Part shown: positions 24,163 through 33,421 of the stretch, one piece after another
How positions within the stretch are numbered: position 1 is the stretch's first letter
Layout: each line of letters begins with the position of its first letter
Assembly: GCA_034111645.1 (NCBI GenBank)
Contig: JAWUWW010000010.1
Span: 1 to 64,000, forward strand
DNA length: 64,000 nucleotides
Source: CANLBN01 sp034111645
GTDB lineage: Bacteria > Pseudomonadota > Gammaproteobacteria > Pseudomonadales > Cellvibrionaceae
Reading direction: 5' to 3'
The notes under the pieces: generated by a model
The model's input: the letters and a program-made list of their open reading frames with translations, nothing else
Databases searched by the model: none
Told to the model about the DNA's origin: nothing
Position numbers and translations under genes: made by a program

Positions 24163-25920
24163 ATGCATCTTAATCGTCGCGAATTTAATCAACTCTTAAC
24201 TATGGCCGTTGGTGCAGGTATGTTCGCAGGCCCGCTATCCTTGCTTGCTAGTTCTGCTAAATTTGATCCATATGCTATTCCAAAATTTGGTAATGCACGC
24301 TTGCTGCATTTTACGGATACTCATGCGCAGTTAAATCCTATTTATTTTCGCGAACCTAATGTTAATTTGGGCTACGGTCCTGCTTTTGGTAAGGCTCCGC
24401 ATTTAGTCGGTAAAGCACTAACAGAAAAATTTTCGTTATCGAGTCCTATGTTGCAGCACGCTTTTACGTACATCAATTTTACCGAGGCCGCTTTAAAGTA
24501 TGGCAAGGTCGGAGGTTTTGCTCACTTAAAAACGCTTATCGATCGTCTGCGCTCAGAAGTTGGCATGGAGAAATCTTTGCTGCTTGACGGTGGTGATACT
24601 TGGCAGGGTAGTGGCACAGCTTATTGGACGCGCGGAAAAGATATGGTGGGCGCCTGTAATCTTTTAGGCGTTGATGTAATGACCGGCCATTGGGAGTTTA
24701 CGTATCAAGAAGAAGAAATTCACGACCTGGTAGAGGAGCTTGACGCCGAATTTGTTGCGCAAAATATACGTGTAACCGAAGAAGCGCTGTTTGATGATGC
24801 TAAAGCTTATGATGCTGATACTGGCCATGCATTTAAACCTTACACGATTAAAGAAATGGATGGTGTGCGTATAGCCGTTGTTGGGCAGGCATTTCCCTAT
24901 ACGCCAATTGCTAATCCACAGCGTTTTATTCCTAACTGGAGCTTTGGTATTCGCGATGCCGAAATGCAAGAGCTAGTCAATGAAATACGCAGTACTGAAA
25001 AACCAGATGCGGTTGTTGTGCTGTCGCACAATGGTATGGATGTAGATTTAAAAATGGCATCAATCGTTTCTGGTGTTGATGTTATTCTTGGTGGTCACAC
25101 GCATGATGGTGTTCCTGGTGCAATTGAAGTTAAAAATGAAGGTGGTATTACTTTAGTTACTAATGCTGGTTCTAACGGTAAGTTCTTAGGCGTGATGGAT
25201 CTAGATATTCAAAACGGTAAAGTTAAGGGCTATCAATATAAGTTGTTACCCGTATTTTCTAATTTATTAGAAGCCGATAAAGAAATGACTGCATATATTG
25301 AGGCGGTGCGTAAGCCTTATATCGAGCAGCTCTCGGAAGAGCTAGCGGTATGTGATGACCTTTTATATCGTCGCGGTAATTTTAATGGTACTTTTGATCA
25401 GGTTATTTGCGACGCACAACGCGCTGTTGGCGATGCGCAAATTTCATTGTCGCCTGGTTTCCGATGGGGCACTACCGTGCTACCGGGGCAGCCAATTACA
25501 ATGGAAAACGTAATGGATCAAACCGCTATTACCTATCCAGAAACCTATGTTCGCGAAATGACAGGTGCTGAGATTAAATTAATTTTAGAAGATGTCTGCG
25601 ACAATTTGTTTAACCTTGATCCATACTATCAGCAAGGTGGTGATATGGTTCGCCTTGGTGGCATGGATTATGTTTGTGATCCTTTGCAAAAAATAAATTC
25701 TCGCATATCGAATATGCAATTAGATGATGGAACTGTCATCGATGCAACTAAAAAATACAAAGTAGCTGGTTGGGCAACTGTAGGATCTCAGTCTCCTGGC
25801 AAGCCAATTTGGGATGTCGTCAGCGAATATTTAAGAGATGAAAAAGAAGTAAAAATTAAAAAATTAAATCAGCCAAAGCTTAAGAATGTAAAAAGTAATC
25901 CTGGCTTTAGTAACGTGTAA
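24163..25920 (+). CDS. soxB: Thiosulfohydrolase SoxB
   Basis: The 585-residue exported enzyme carries a twin-arginine-like signal (NRREFNQLLTMAVGAGMFAG). Metal-binding motifs of the family are clear: LLHFTDTHAQLNP near 50, LLDGGDTWQGSGTAYW near 140, MTGHWEFTY near 173, LSHNGMDVD and GGHTHDG near 315. It uses a di-manganese centre to hydrolyse sulfate from SoxY-S-thiosulfonate. Length matches known SoxB. It starts after a 266-bp leader and is followed at 1 bp by a thioredoxin-like gene. Confidence 0.97.
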   Translation: MHLNRREFNQLLTMAVGAGMFAGPLSLLASSAKFDPYAIPKFGNARLLHFTDTHAQLNPIYFREPNVNLGYGPAFGKAPHLVGKALTEKFSLSSPMLQHAFTYINFTEAALKYGKVGGFAHLKTLIDRLRSEVGMEKSLLLDGGDTWQGSGTAYWTRGKDMVGACNLLGVDVMTGHWEFTYQEEEIHDLVEELDAEFVAQNIRVTEEALFDDAKAYDADTGHAFKPYTIKEMDGVRIAVVGQAFPYTPIANPQRFIPNWSFGIRDAEMQELVNEIRSTEKPDAVVVLSHNGMDVDLKMASIVSGVDVILGGHTHDGVPGAIEVKNEGGITLVTNAGSNGKFLGVMDLDIQNGKVKGYQYKLLPVFSNLLEADKEMTAYIEAVRKPYIEQLSEELAVCDDLLYRRGNFNGTFDQVICDAQRAVGDAQISLSPGFRWGTTVLPGQPITMENVMDQTAITYPETYVREMTGAEIKLILEDVCDNLFNLDPYYQQGGDMVRLGGMDYVCDPLQKINSRISNMQLDDGTVIDATKKYKVAGWATVGSQSPGKPIWDVVSEYLRDEKEVKIKKLNQPKLKNVKSNPGFSNV

Positions 25921-25921
25921 T

Positions 25922-26395
25922 ATGCAAACAATTTGCCGACATTTATTTTTTATTTTTCTGTGTCTCTTTGCCAGCCAAAGTCACGCGGGGCAATCAGTTT
26001 TAATCGAGGCTAAAAACCTACAGTTAGACGCAGCTACCGCTAAAGAAAAAAATATGGTGGTAGTGGTGTTGGTTACTATACCCAATTGCTCTTTTTGTGA
26101 ATATATCAAACACGAAGTTATGGAGCCGATGATAAAAGCGGGTGACTTTGATGGTATTGCTGTAGCGCGCGAATTAAGTCTTCAGGATTACTCAATCGTA
26201 GATTTTGATGGCACTACTATTAAAGTGAATAATTTTGCGAATCGTTATAGCGCCGATTTTGCGCCTATGATGCTTTTTTTATCTTCGACTGGTGATCAGT
26301 TGCACAAACCAATTATTGGTTTGTCTTCACGTGATTATTATGGTTTTTATTTAGAGGAAGCTATTAAAAAAAGCGTAGATAATCTCAATAATTAA
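25922..26395 (+). CDS. soxW: SoxW-like exported thioredoxin
   Basis: The 157-residue protein has a signal (HLFFIFLCLFASQSHAG) and a thioredoxin-type active site CSFCEYIK near residue 57. The fold is clear: VVVVLVTIPNC before the site, YSADFAPMMLFLS with cis-proline after it. It would keep SoxY cysteines reduced or reactivate them in the periplasm. It starts 1 bp after the soxB stop, so it is co-transcribed. Other sox clusters name the equivalent gene soxW or soxS. Confidence 0.8.
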   Translation: MQTICRHLFFIFLCLFASQSHAGQSVLIEAKNLQLDAATAKEKNMVVVVLVTIPNCSFCEYIKHEVMEPMIKAGDFDGIAVARELSLQDYSIVDFDGTTIKVNNFANRYSADFAPMMLFLSSTGDQLHKPIIGLSSRDYYGFYLEEAIKKSVDNLNN

Positions 26396-26398
26396 ATA

Positions 26399-27505
26399 CT
26401 ATAGTGTTCTTTTCCAAAGGCTTTTCAACGCTCCTGCAATAGACCCTTGTTCAATATAATGAAGGCCAGCAAAAGCGCCAAAAATAATACTGGCAAAGGT
26501 TAAAAAAGACATAAACCCAAGCGTTGAAATTCCGCTTATCCCCTGGCCGAAAGTACAACCTCCAGCAATTGCTCCCCCCATTCCCGTCAAGGCACCGCCA
26601 ATCATATAGCGGCCCATTTCTGCTGAGTCCTCAAAGCCACGCACATAAAATTGGCTACGATAAAGTGCGGCAATAAAACTACCGACAGCTAGACCGCCCA
26701 CAGTGGCGATACCAAAATTAATAGATGAGCCTGTCCAGATCATAAGATATAGGAGGCTGTCGCCAACGGGTTCTACAAAGGTAAGTGACACGGGTGTTAT
26801 CTCTTCAAATTCATCTTTAAAAATCCAGCCGCTAAACAACCATCCGCTAACAACAAGGCAGCCAACACTGATACCAGCAATTAATCGTCTAGGGGTATGC
26901 CGAAATTCTCGGTCTTTAAAGATAAACCAAAGAATAGGGCTAGTAATAACGACTATAGCGATAAGTCGACTGAGGTTATTGCTGGTAAAAAAAATATCTG
27001 AGATCAAAGCATCAATGCTGGGTATTCTTATCCAAAAATCAGATTGAATAACTGCAGTGTTATAAAACCACTCGCGTGGTATTGCAAATATGCCTCGTAT
27101 TGTCATGTAGGCAACAATACCAAGCGTAATAATTGACACTAAAGCACGTAAATCTCCACTGGCAGCCATAACTATATTTCTGGTACCACATCCGCAAGAG
27201 AGAACCATGCCAAAACCAAATAATGAGCCTCCAAAAATTGCGGCCAACCAAAAAAGTTGTGGCTGTAGATAGCTAGTTTGATCGATGCTCAAAATTCCAC
27301 TGATAACAGCTAGCTGAGTGCCAATAATTGCAATGACAATAGCCAATAACCATGAACGCATGCGACCATAATTGTTAGACAAAAATATGTCTGCAACAGC
27401 GCCCATTGTGCAAAATCGTGTCAAGATAAAAGTGAACCCTAAAAGGATACCAAGAATAAATCCAGAGCAGGCAAGGTAGAATGATGTGTTGGATATTTCT
27501 AACAT
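26399..27505 (-). CDS. YeeE/YedE family sulfur-compound transporter
   Basis: The 368-residue membrane protein has about ten helices in two similar halves, each with a conserved glycine/cysteine motif: FGFGMVLSCGCGTRNIVMAA near 95 and GAIAGGCTFGQGISGIS near 315. The cysteine motifs are those of thiosulfate-uptake proteins of the TsuA type. It lies between soxW and soxC on the opposite strand, 4 bp from soxW. It may bring thiosulfate or a sulfur intermediate across the inner membrane, but direction and substrate are inferred from context. Confidence 0.85.
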   Translation of the reverse strand: MLEISNTSFYLACSGFILGILLGFTFILTRFCTMGAVADIFLSNNYGRMRSWLLAIVIAIIGTQLAVISGILSIDQTSYLQPQLFWLAAIFGGSLFGFGMVLSCGCGTRNIVMAASGDLRALVSIITLGIVAYMTIRGIFAIPREWFYNTAVIQSDFWIRIPSIDALISDIFFTSNNLSRLIAIVVITSPILWFIFKDREFRHTPRRLIAGISVGCLVVSGWLFSGWIFKDEFEEITPVSLTFVEPVGDSLLYLMIWTGSSINFGIATVGGLAVGSFIAALYRSQFYVRGFEDSAEMGRYMIGGALTGMGGAIAGGCTFGQGISGISTLGFMSFLTFASIIFGAFAGLHYIEQGSIAGALKSLWKRTL

Positions 27506-27532
27506 AAAAATGAAGGCTTCTATTTACAATAT

Positions 27533-27554
27533 CATTATACATAATTATATAATG
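27533..27554. promoter_or_regulatory. Candidate ArsR-type operator in the yeeE/soxC gap
   Basis: CATTATA, 8 bases, TATAATG forms an inverted repeat between divergent yeeE and soxC genes. BigR/SoxR-type regulators bind AT-rich inverted repeats overlapping promoters, and such a regulator is encoded at 30020. The sequence also looks like an ordinary -10 region on either strand. Confidence 0.4.
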
Positions 27555-27620
27555 TGTTATACTTAATTGCAGCACCGTTTGGAAAATACCATCAAAAGAT
27601 AAAAATAAGAAGGTAAAATT

Positions 27621-28928
27621 ATGTCTTTTAAAAAACCAATACCTTATCGCCATTCCTCGTCAGACAGTTCTGAAAAAAAAGATCTAAAAGGTCGACGACA
27701 GTTTCTTAAAGCCGGATTTGGTCTTGCGGGTTTAGCTGCAGCGGGAACAATATCACAACCGTTACTTGCGGCTGGCAATCCTTCTAATTTACCTAAATGG
27801 AGCCAGTATCTTGGCAACAGTGTGGATAAATTTCCATATGGTATGCCATCGCCCCACGAGAGTGAAGTTGTTCGCCGCAGTGTTGAATGGCTTACGGCTA
27901 CCAGAGAATCATCAATAAATTTTACGCCAATATATGCTCTCGATGGCATCATTACACCCAACGGTTTATGTTTTGAGCGCCATCACAGTGGTGCACCAGA
28001 AATTCCTGCTGAAGAACATCAATTAATGATTAATGGCCTAGTCGATCAGCCTCTTATGTTCTCGATGGAAGACATAGTCCGTTTTCCTCCCGAAACCAGA
28101 ACTTACTTTTTAGAATGTGCGGCCAATGGTGGTATGGAGTGGCGTGGAGCTCAGCTCAATGGCTGTCAGTACACGCATGGCATGATTCACTGTGTTCAAT
28201 ACACCGGTGTGCGTTTAAAAACATTACTCGATGAATGTGGTATCAAAACTAATGGCAAGTGGTTATTAGCCGAAGGTGCCGACTCTGCAGGTATGACGCG
28301 GAGTATTCCTATCGATAAAGCGCTTGATGATTGTTTTGTCGCCTACTCTATGAATGGTGAGCGACTAAGAACAGAGCAAGGTTATCCACTAAGATTGGTT
28401 GTCCCCGGTTGGGAAGGCAATATGTGGGTTAAGTGGCTACGGCGTATAGAAGTCGGCGATAAACCATGGTATCACCGCGAAGAGACATCAAAATATACTG
28501 ATTTATTGGCGAACGGAAAAGCGCGTGAGTTTACTTGGGTAATGGATACAAAAAGTGTTATTACCTCACCTAGCCCAGAAAATCCTTTACGTCGCGGTGG
28601 GCGTCAACTTATTAAGGGTATCGCATGGTCGGGGCGCGGTGCGATTAAACGCGTCGATGTATCTGTTGATGGTGGTATGAATTGGGTAACGGCAAGGCTT
28701 GATACGCCGGTCCTATCGAAAGCCTTAACGCGATTTTATTTAGAGTGGAATTGGGACGGCGAAGAAGTCCTGTTACAAAGTCGAGCGATGGATGAGTTTG
28801 GTTATGTTCAACCTCAACCTAAAGAGTTGCATAAAGAGCGCGGCGTAAATTCTGTTTATCATAATAATGGCATTCAAACTTGGCTCGTTAATAAAAATGG
28901 AGAGGTTGAGAATGTACGTCTTGGATAA
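27621..28928 (+). CDS. soxC: Sulfane dehydrogenase molybdenum subunit SoxC
   Basis: The 435-residue protein has a twin-arginine signal (GRRQFLKAGFGLAGLAAAGT). The sulfite oxidase fold follows, with the molybdenum-ligand cysteine in YFLECAANGGMEWRG near 174. A C-terminal Ig-like dimer domain (LIKGIAWSGRGAIKRVDVSV) precedes the end. With SoxD it takes six electrons from sulfane sulfur on SoxY. Its presence means thiosulfate can go fully to sulfate without sulfur globules. AAGG with proper spacing precedes ATG 27621. Confidence 0.96.
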   Translation: MSFKKPIPYRHSSSDSSEKKDLKGRRQFLKAGFGLAGLAAAGTISQPLLAAGNPSNLPKWSQYLGNSVDKFPYGMPSPHESEVVRRSVEWLTATRESSINFTPIYALDGIITPNGLCFERHHSGAPEIPAEEHQLMINGLVDQPLMFSMEDIVRFPPETRTYFLECAANGGMEWRGAQLNGCQYTHGMIHCVQYTGVRLKTLLDECGIKTNGKWLLAEGADSAGMTRSIPIDKALDDCFVAYSMNGERLRTEQGYPLRLVVPGWEGNMWVKWLRRIEVGDKPWYHREETSKYTDLLANGKAREFTWVMDTKSVITSPSPENPLRRGGRQLIKGIAWSGRGAIKRVDVSVDGGMNWVTARLDTPVLSKALTRFYLEWNWDGEEVLLQSRAMDEFGYVQPQPKELHKERGVNSVYHNNGIQTWLVNKNGEVENVRLG

Positions 28929-28962
28929 CTCGAAATTAAATAACAGACCGAGAGTGTCGACT

Positions 28963-29925
28963 ATGAAGAATGCTCTTTTATTAGCTTTATGCCTTATCAG
29001 TTCTTATACGTTTGCGGCTGAAAAATTAGGCTTGGGAGTACCCGCAACCAAACAACAGATAAGTGCATGGGATATCGACATTCGTCCTGATGGCAAAGGC
29101 TTACCAGAAGGCTCAGGTAATGCCATAGATGGTGAAGCAGCTTATGTTCAAAAATGTGCAGCTTGTCATGGTGAATTTGCAGAAGGCGCGGGTAGATACC
29201 CAGCATTAGCCGGTGGCATGGACACTCTTAAGACACAGCATCCCGTTAAAACGGTGGGTAGTTATTGGCCATATGCCACAACTGCCTTCGATTATATTCG
29301 CAGAGCCATGCCCTATGGCCATGCACAAAGCTTGACTAATGATGAGGTTTACGGGATCACCGCCTATATTTTGTATTCAAGTTACATTATTGAAGATGAC
29401 TTTGTGCTTGATAAAAACACATTGCCTAAAGTCGAGATGCCCAATAAAGATGGTTTTATTAGTGATACAAGACCTGATGCTCCACCAAAAACAGTGTGCA
29501 TGAGTGATTGCTTAGCTAAGGCTCCAAAAGTCATTGGTAAAGCTAGAAACATTGATGTTACACCTGAAGATGAAGCGCAGGCCGCTGAAGAGACAGTAGT
29601 TGCCGCTGCTTCTACTCAAAAAGGTGAGTCAGTATTTGCCGGTCAATGTATGGCTTGCCACGCGGTAGCAAAAGGTGAAAATAAATTTGGACCTAGCTTA
29701 TATAATATAGTGGGGCAAAAGGCTGCTTCAGTAAGTGGTTTCAGTAATTATTCGGCTGCCATAAAGTCATCGGGTGCATCATGGACAGAAGAGAACCTAC
29801 GAAAATTTTTAAGTGGGCCACAACAATTTATGCCTGGGACAACGATGCCATACGGTGGCTTGCAGGATGCTAATGAACTTGATTCGCTGATTGCATATCT
29901 TATAGAAAATACAGAAAAGAAATGA
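28963..29925 (+). CDS. soxD: Diheme cytochrome SoxD
   Basis: The 320-residue exported cytochrome has two heme motifs: CAACH (in YVQKCAACHGEFAEGAGRYP) and CMACH (in AGQCMACHAVAKGENKFGPS). A linker rich in Ala and Glu separates the domains. Its reading frame is open back into soxC, but the signal MKNALLLALCLISSYTFAA supports ATG 28963 with GAGAG eight bases before it. It carries electrons from SoxC to the respiratory chain, plausibly the cbb3 oxidase encoded later in the window. Confidence 0.93.
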   Translation: MKNALLLALCLISSYTFAAEKLGLGVPATKQQISAWDIDIRPDGKGLPEGSGNAIDGEAAYVQKCAACHGEFAEGAGRYPALAGGMDTLKTQHPVKTVGSYWPYATTAFDYIRRAMPYGHAQSLTNDEVYGITAYILYSSYIIEDDFVLDKNTLPKVEMPNKDGFISDTRPDAPPKTVCMSDCLAKAPKVIGKARNIDVTPEDEAQAAEETVVAAASTQKGESVFAGQCMACHAVAKGENKFGPSLYNIVGQKAASVSGFSNYSAAIKSSGASWTEENLRKFLSGPQQFMPGTTMPYGGLQDANELDSLIAYLIENTEKK

Positions 29926-30019
29926 TTAAGCGTTCATTTTTGCGATCTTGATGGTGAAAGATAGTTAAGCTTTGCGTATAATTTAATTATTCACTCTTTA
30001 AAAGGTTTAACTGACTCGC

Positions 30020-30340
30020 ATGGCATTACCTAGAGATAACCTTGTAGAAAAGTTAGAACAGTCTAAAGGCAGTGCAGCGGCATTAGCTTTATTAAAGTCG
30101 CTTGCAAATATCGATAGGCTTACTATTTTATGTTCTTTAATTGAGGGCGAAAAAAGTGTCGGTGAACTAGAGTTAAAACTTAATATTCGACAGCCCTCTT
30201 TATCTCAACAATTGGGACGCTTGCGAACCGATGGTTTAGTGAATACTCGACGCGATAGCAAGGTAATTTACTACAGTATTGCCAGTAGTGATGCCGAAGA
30301 AGTGATTGGCGTTTTATATAAGCTTTATTGTACTGATTAA
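30020..30340 (+). CDS. ArsR-family regulator, SoxR/SqrR/BigR type
   Basis: The 106-residue winged-helix protein has the recognition helix in QPSLSQQLGRLRTDGLV (residues 58-75) and the wing in TRRDSKVIYYSIA. It carries two cysteines, C38 (RLTILCSL) and C104 (YKLYCTD). Persulfide sensors SqrR and BigR use two cysteines at about 41 and 107, so these positions fit a switch that releases DNA on sulfane sulfur exposure. It is near soxD and before the MBL gene, the expected place for the sox repressor. Confidence 0.8.
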   Translation: MALPRDNLVEKLEQSKGSAAALALLKSLANIDRLTILCSLIEGEKSVGELELKLNIRQPSLSQQLGRLRTDGLVNTRRDSKVIYYSIASSDAEEVIGVLYKLYCTD

Positions 30341-30542
30341 ATAGTACTGATTAAATTGTATTGACAAAGCAGCTGCTTCTTAATGTTTAGTTCATGCTTA
30401 AGAGCCATAATCTATGGTCGGCCTCGCTATTAAAATTAAAGACCAACATTAATCTAATAAAAAAATATTCACTGTCCAAGTAAAAGACAACCGCACTCCA
30501 ATCTTATTTTTTTTCATGACATTTAATTAGCAGGTATCAGCT

Positions 30543-31529
30543 ATGAAATCCTCTTTTGTGCGCGGTACCATCGCATTATTTATAATATTTTCTACGTCAA
30601 TTTCCTCCGCACATATATTATATAATCCCCCTAGTACACTGTCTGCAATGAAAGCAGTTATGGTTGCTGACAATACATATGTGCTTCACGGTACTGCTCA
30701 ATCACCTTCACCCACAAATAAAGCGCAGATAGCTAACTTGGGGTTTATTGTCAGTGAAGCGGGTGTAATTATTGTTGACTCCGGAACTTCAAATGAGCAC
30801 GCTAAAAAGTTGCTAGATGAGATATCAAAAATTACTGCTCAGCCAGTTGTTGCAGTTTTTAATACGCATATTCATGGTGACCATTGGCTTGGAAATAATA
30901 TTATTCATCAGCGATTTCCCAAGGCAAAATTCTATGGCCACAAGGATATGATTAAGTTGGCGCTAGCGGGCAGCGGTGATGATTGGATAGGCATTCTCGA
31001 TCAACTGACTGATAACGCCATCAAGGGCACAATGCCTTTTCCTCCCTCGGTAGCGGTATCGGCAGGCGAGGAGATTGATTTTGGTGACACAAACATAACA
31101 ATAATTAGCAGTAGTGATAGAGCTCATACAACGACTGATCTTGTTGTTATGGTTGAGCGCAAGCGTGGCGAGAAGATAATTTTTTTAGGCGATATTGGCG
31201 TACATCATCAAGTTGGGCGTATGGACGATGGAAATTTTACGGGCAATATAGAGGCGCTTGATCAGGCGATAGCCTTAAATGCGGATATTTATGTTCCAGG
31301 CCATGGTCCAACAACGAAAGGATCCTCATTAACACAGCTTTATCGTGACTATATGAAGACGTTGTATGACCAAACAGAATACTTTTATAACGAAGGTCTT
31401 GCAGATTTTGAAATCAAAGAAAAAATATTACCACTCTTCAAAACAGAAAGTTCATGGGAAGGCTTTGAGAGTAATTTTGGTAAACATATAAGTCTCGTTT
31501 ATTTAGAGATAGAAGAAAACTCTTTTTAA
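30543..31529 (+). CDS. Exported metallo-beta-lactamase-fold hydrolase, SoxH-like
   Basis: The 328-residue protein has a signal (IALFIIFSTSISSA) and an intact metal motif HIHGDH at residues 109-114 in FNTHIHGDHWLGN. Further ligands lie in DRAHTTTD, FLGDIGVHH and VPGHGPTT. Unlike its neighbour at 19821 it has no rhodanese and both metal sites. Proteins of this type at sox clusters are called SoxH, with no settled substrate; glyoxalase- or persulfide-type hydrolysis is possible. It follows the regulator gene by 200 bp. Confidence 0.75.
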   Translation: MKSSFVRGTIALFIIFSTSISSAHILYNPPSTLSAMKAVMVADNTYVLHGTAQSPSPTNKAQIANLGFIVSEAGVIIVDSGTSNEHAKKLLDEISKITAQPVVAVFNTHIHGDHWLGNNIIHQRFPKAKFYGHKDMIKLALAGSGDDWIGILDQLTDNAIKGTMPFPPSVAVSAGEEIDFGDTNITIISSSDRAHTTTDLVVMVERKRGEKIIFLGDIGVHHQVGRMDDGNFTGNIEALDQAIALNADIYVPGHGPTTKGSSLTQLYRDYMKTLYDQTEYFYNEGLADFEIKEKILPLFKTESSWEGFESNFGKHISLVYLEIEENSF

Positions 31530-31698
31530 TATGTTTGATTAAACTTAATAAAATGATTTGGAGATTTGTGTAGATAAAGCTCTTTGCAAAGCAAAAAAAT
31601 GGACATATTAAGGTTGAGCTCTGTAATAAATATTGCCTCCGTTACTTGTTTAAGACGCGTATAACTGAGTCAAATGAGTGTTATTTATAAAGTATGGA

Positions 31699-32106
31699 AT
31701 GACAAATTTTATGACAGTTGAAACTATTGTACCCACAAAAATGTTTGAGCCAATTGGTCCGTATAGTCATCTTACTAAAGCTGGTCCGTTCATAACTATA
31801 TCTGGAACACCGAGTGTTGACCCTGTTACTTCACAGATAGTAGGCACCGACGGCTATAGTCAAGCTAGGCAAATTATTAAGAACTTTGCCTCTATGCTCG
31901 ATGATGTTGGTGCAGCCCTTAACGATGTAATGCATGTTCATGTTTTTTTGATCCACGCCGACGACTTTAAAGAAATGAATCGCGCTTTCGCTGAGGCGTT
32001 TGGTTCACACCTTCCTGCTCGCACGGTCATTTGTGTTGCTGACCTACCCAAAAAAGGGGCGCTCATGACTATGAACTTAACCGCTTTTTTGAGTGCTGAT
32101 GGCTAA
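31699..32106 (+). CDS. RidA/YjgF-family protein
   Basis: The 135-residue product has the chorismate-mutase-like RidA fold: PIGPYSHLTKAGPFITISGT at the start, GYSQARQIIKNFASMLDDVG in the middle and PARTVICVADLPKKGALMTM at the end. The family arginine (105 in RidA) is present in PARTV. The following glutamate of true RidA is replaced in LMTMNL by asparagine, so imine-hydrolysing activity is doubtful. Start choice among 31699 and 31711 is uncertain; no strong ribosome site is seen. Confidence 0.8.
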   Translation: MTNFMTVETIVPTKMFEPIGPYSHLTKAGPFITISGTPSVDPVTSQIVGTDGYSQARQIIKNFASMLDDVGAALNDVMHVHVFLIHADDFKEMNRAFAEAFGSHLPARTVICVADLPKKGALMTMNLTAFLSADG

Positions 32107-32335
32107 TAAAACTGTCAAATACTTACATAAGTCTATTTTTATATTGAGACTTAAATGGCTGGCGGATCTCAAAAAATATAATTTCACATTTAATGGCTCA
32201 TAAGTATTTATTCAGAGCTAATAACACTATATTCATGCGGTTTAATCTGCATCAGCTTAGATAAATTGATTCTTGCCTTACGTTATCCCCTGAGCAGGAG
32301 TTCATGGATATAGTGTATTTATAATTTAGGAGAAA

Positions 32336-33247
32336 CTAATAGGTGATAGTGAGATTTTTAGACACCTTTCCGTGCCCGCCAGCCATCAGGCTTTGAATTT
32401 TTCCATCGCTTACTATCAGCTCTACTGTTATTAAGCTTGGTGATATAGGCACCATAAATTTACCTTGTTCAATCAAAAGAATGTTTTTTCCTATCTGTAA
32501 GTGATCGTGAAGAACGCAAGCGAGTGGCCCCGCAGCCATTCCTGTAGCTGACTCTTCTTCAATAGCATAGCGCGGGGCAAACATACGAGTTGTCGCATCT
32601 TTATCTGTAGCACTCCTGTCGAGCGTGAATAAGTAGTAACCTATCAGGTCAAGTTTTTCACTAATAGCTGCGATGCGATTAAAATCTGGCTTTACGTTAC
32701 GAAGTGTCGCTCCATCTTTTACACCAACAATCATAAAGCTATTGCCAGTGTTTACTTGAATGGGGGCGATGTCTGGGTTTAGGTCACTTTCTGTTAATCC
32801 GAGGGACCGGAGAACCTCCGCAACGCCTACATTGTCTTTTTTCCAATCGTTAGGCGTCCGATACTTGGGTGCTAGCTGTTCCATGTAGGCCGCCCCATTT
32901 TTTATCGATATTCTACGTGGGCCATCAACGGTCTCTTTTGACGTTTCGCCCTCGGACACGCGCCCAAGTTCTGCGAGGTACGAAAACGTTGCGATAGTGG
33001 CGTGACCACAATGAGCGATACGACGGTTAGGTGTGAAGAAGTCTAATTTAAACCCTTCTGTCTCAGATTTTGAGACGAAAGCTGTCTCAGATAAGCCAAC
33101 TTCTTTGGCGATAGCAAGCATCTCTATATCGCTAAGTTTGTCAGCATCGAGTACAACACCTGCAGGGTTGCCGCCAATGCCATTAGTGACAAAGCCGCTA
33201 ACGATATGAGCTGGAATAGTTTTTACTAAGTCTTGAGTATAATTCAT
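32336..33247 (-). CDS. PhzF-family isomerase/epimerase-like protein
   Basis: The 303-residue protein has the diaminopimelate-epimerase-like double fold of PhzF. GGNPAGVVLD is near residue 25, the catalytic glutamate in GLSETAFVS near 50, and FFTPNRRIAHCGHATIATFS near 70. The second half holds EEESATGMAAGPLACVL, also typical. Substrates differ widely in this family, so no pathway is given. It is divergent from a LysR-type regulator, which probably controls it, with a 174-bp shared gap. Confidence 0.9.
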   Translation of the reverse strand: MNYTQDLVKTIPAHIVSGFVTNGIGGNPAGVVLDADKLSDIEMLAIAKEVGLSETAFVSKSETEGFKLDFFTPNRRIAHCGHATIATFSYLAELGRVSEGETSKETVDGPRRISIKNGAAYMEQLAPKYRTPNDWKKDNVGVAEVLRSLGLTESDLNPDIAPIQVNTGNSFMIVGVKDGATLRNVKPDFNRIAAISEKLDLIGYYLFTLDRSATDKDATTRMFAPRYAIEEESATGMAAGPLACVLHDHLQIGKNILLIEQGKFMVPISPSLITVELIVSDGKIQSLMAGGHGKVSKNLTITY

Positions 33248-33421
33248 GTTAATCTCCTAAATATAAAATAAACGTGTATATGTTGATGACTTAAAAAGCA
33301 TCAATGTCGTTAATTTATAGAATTAATCACAGTACTGGAACTCATATAAACATGAGAAATTTTCATTAATAAAGAGCGAGGCGAGGCGACTGCAAAGCTT
33401 ATCCAAGCGTCTCCAATACTG

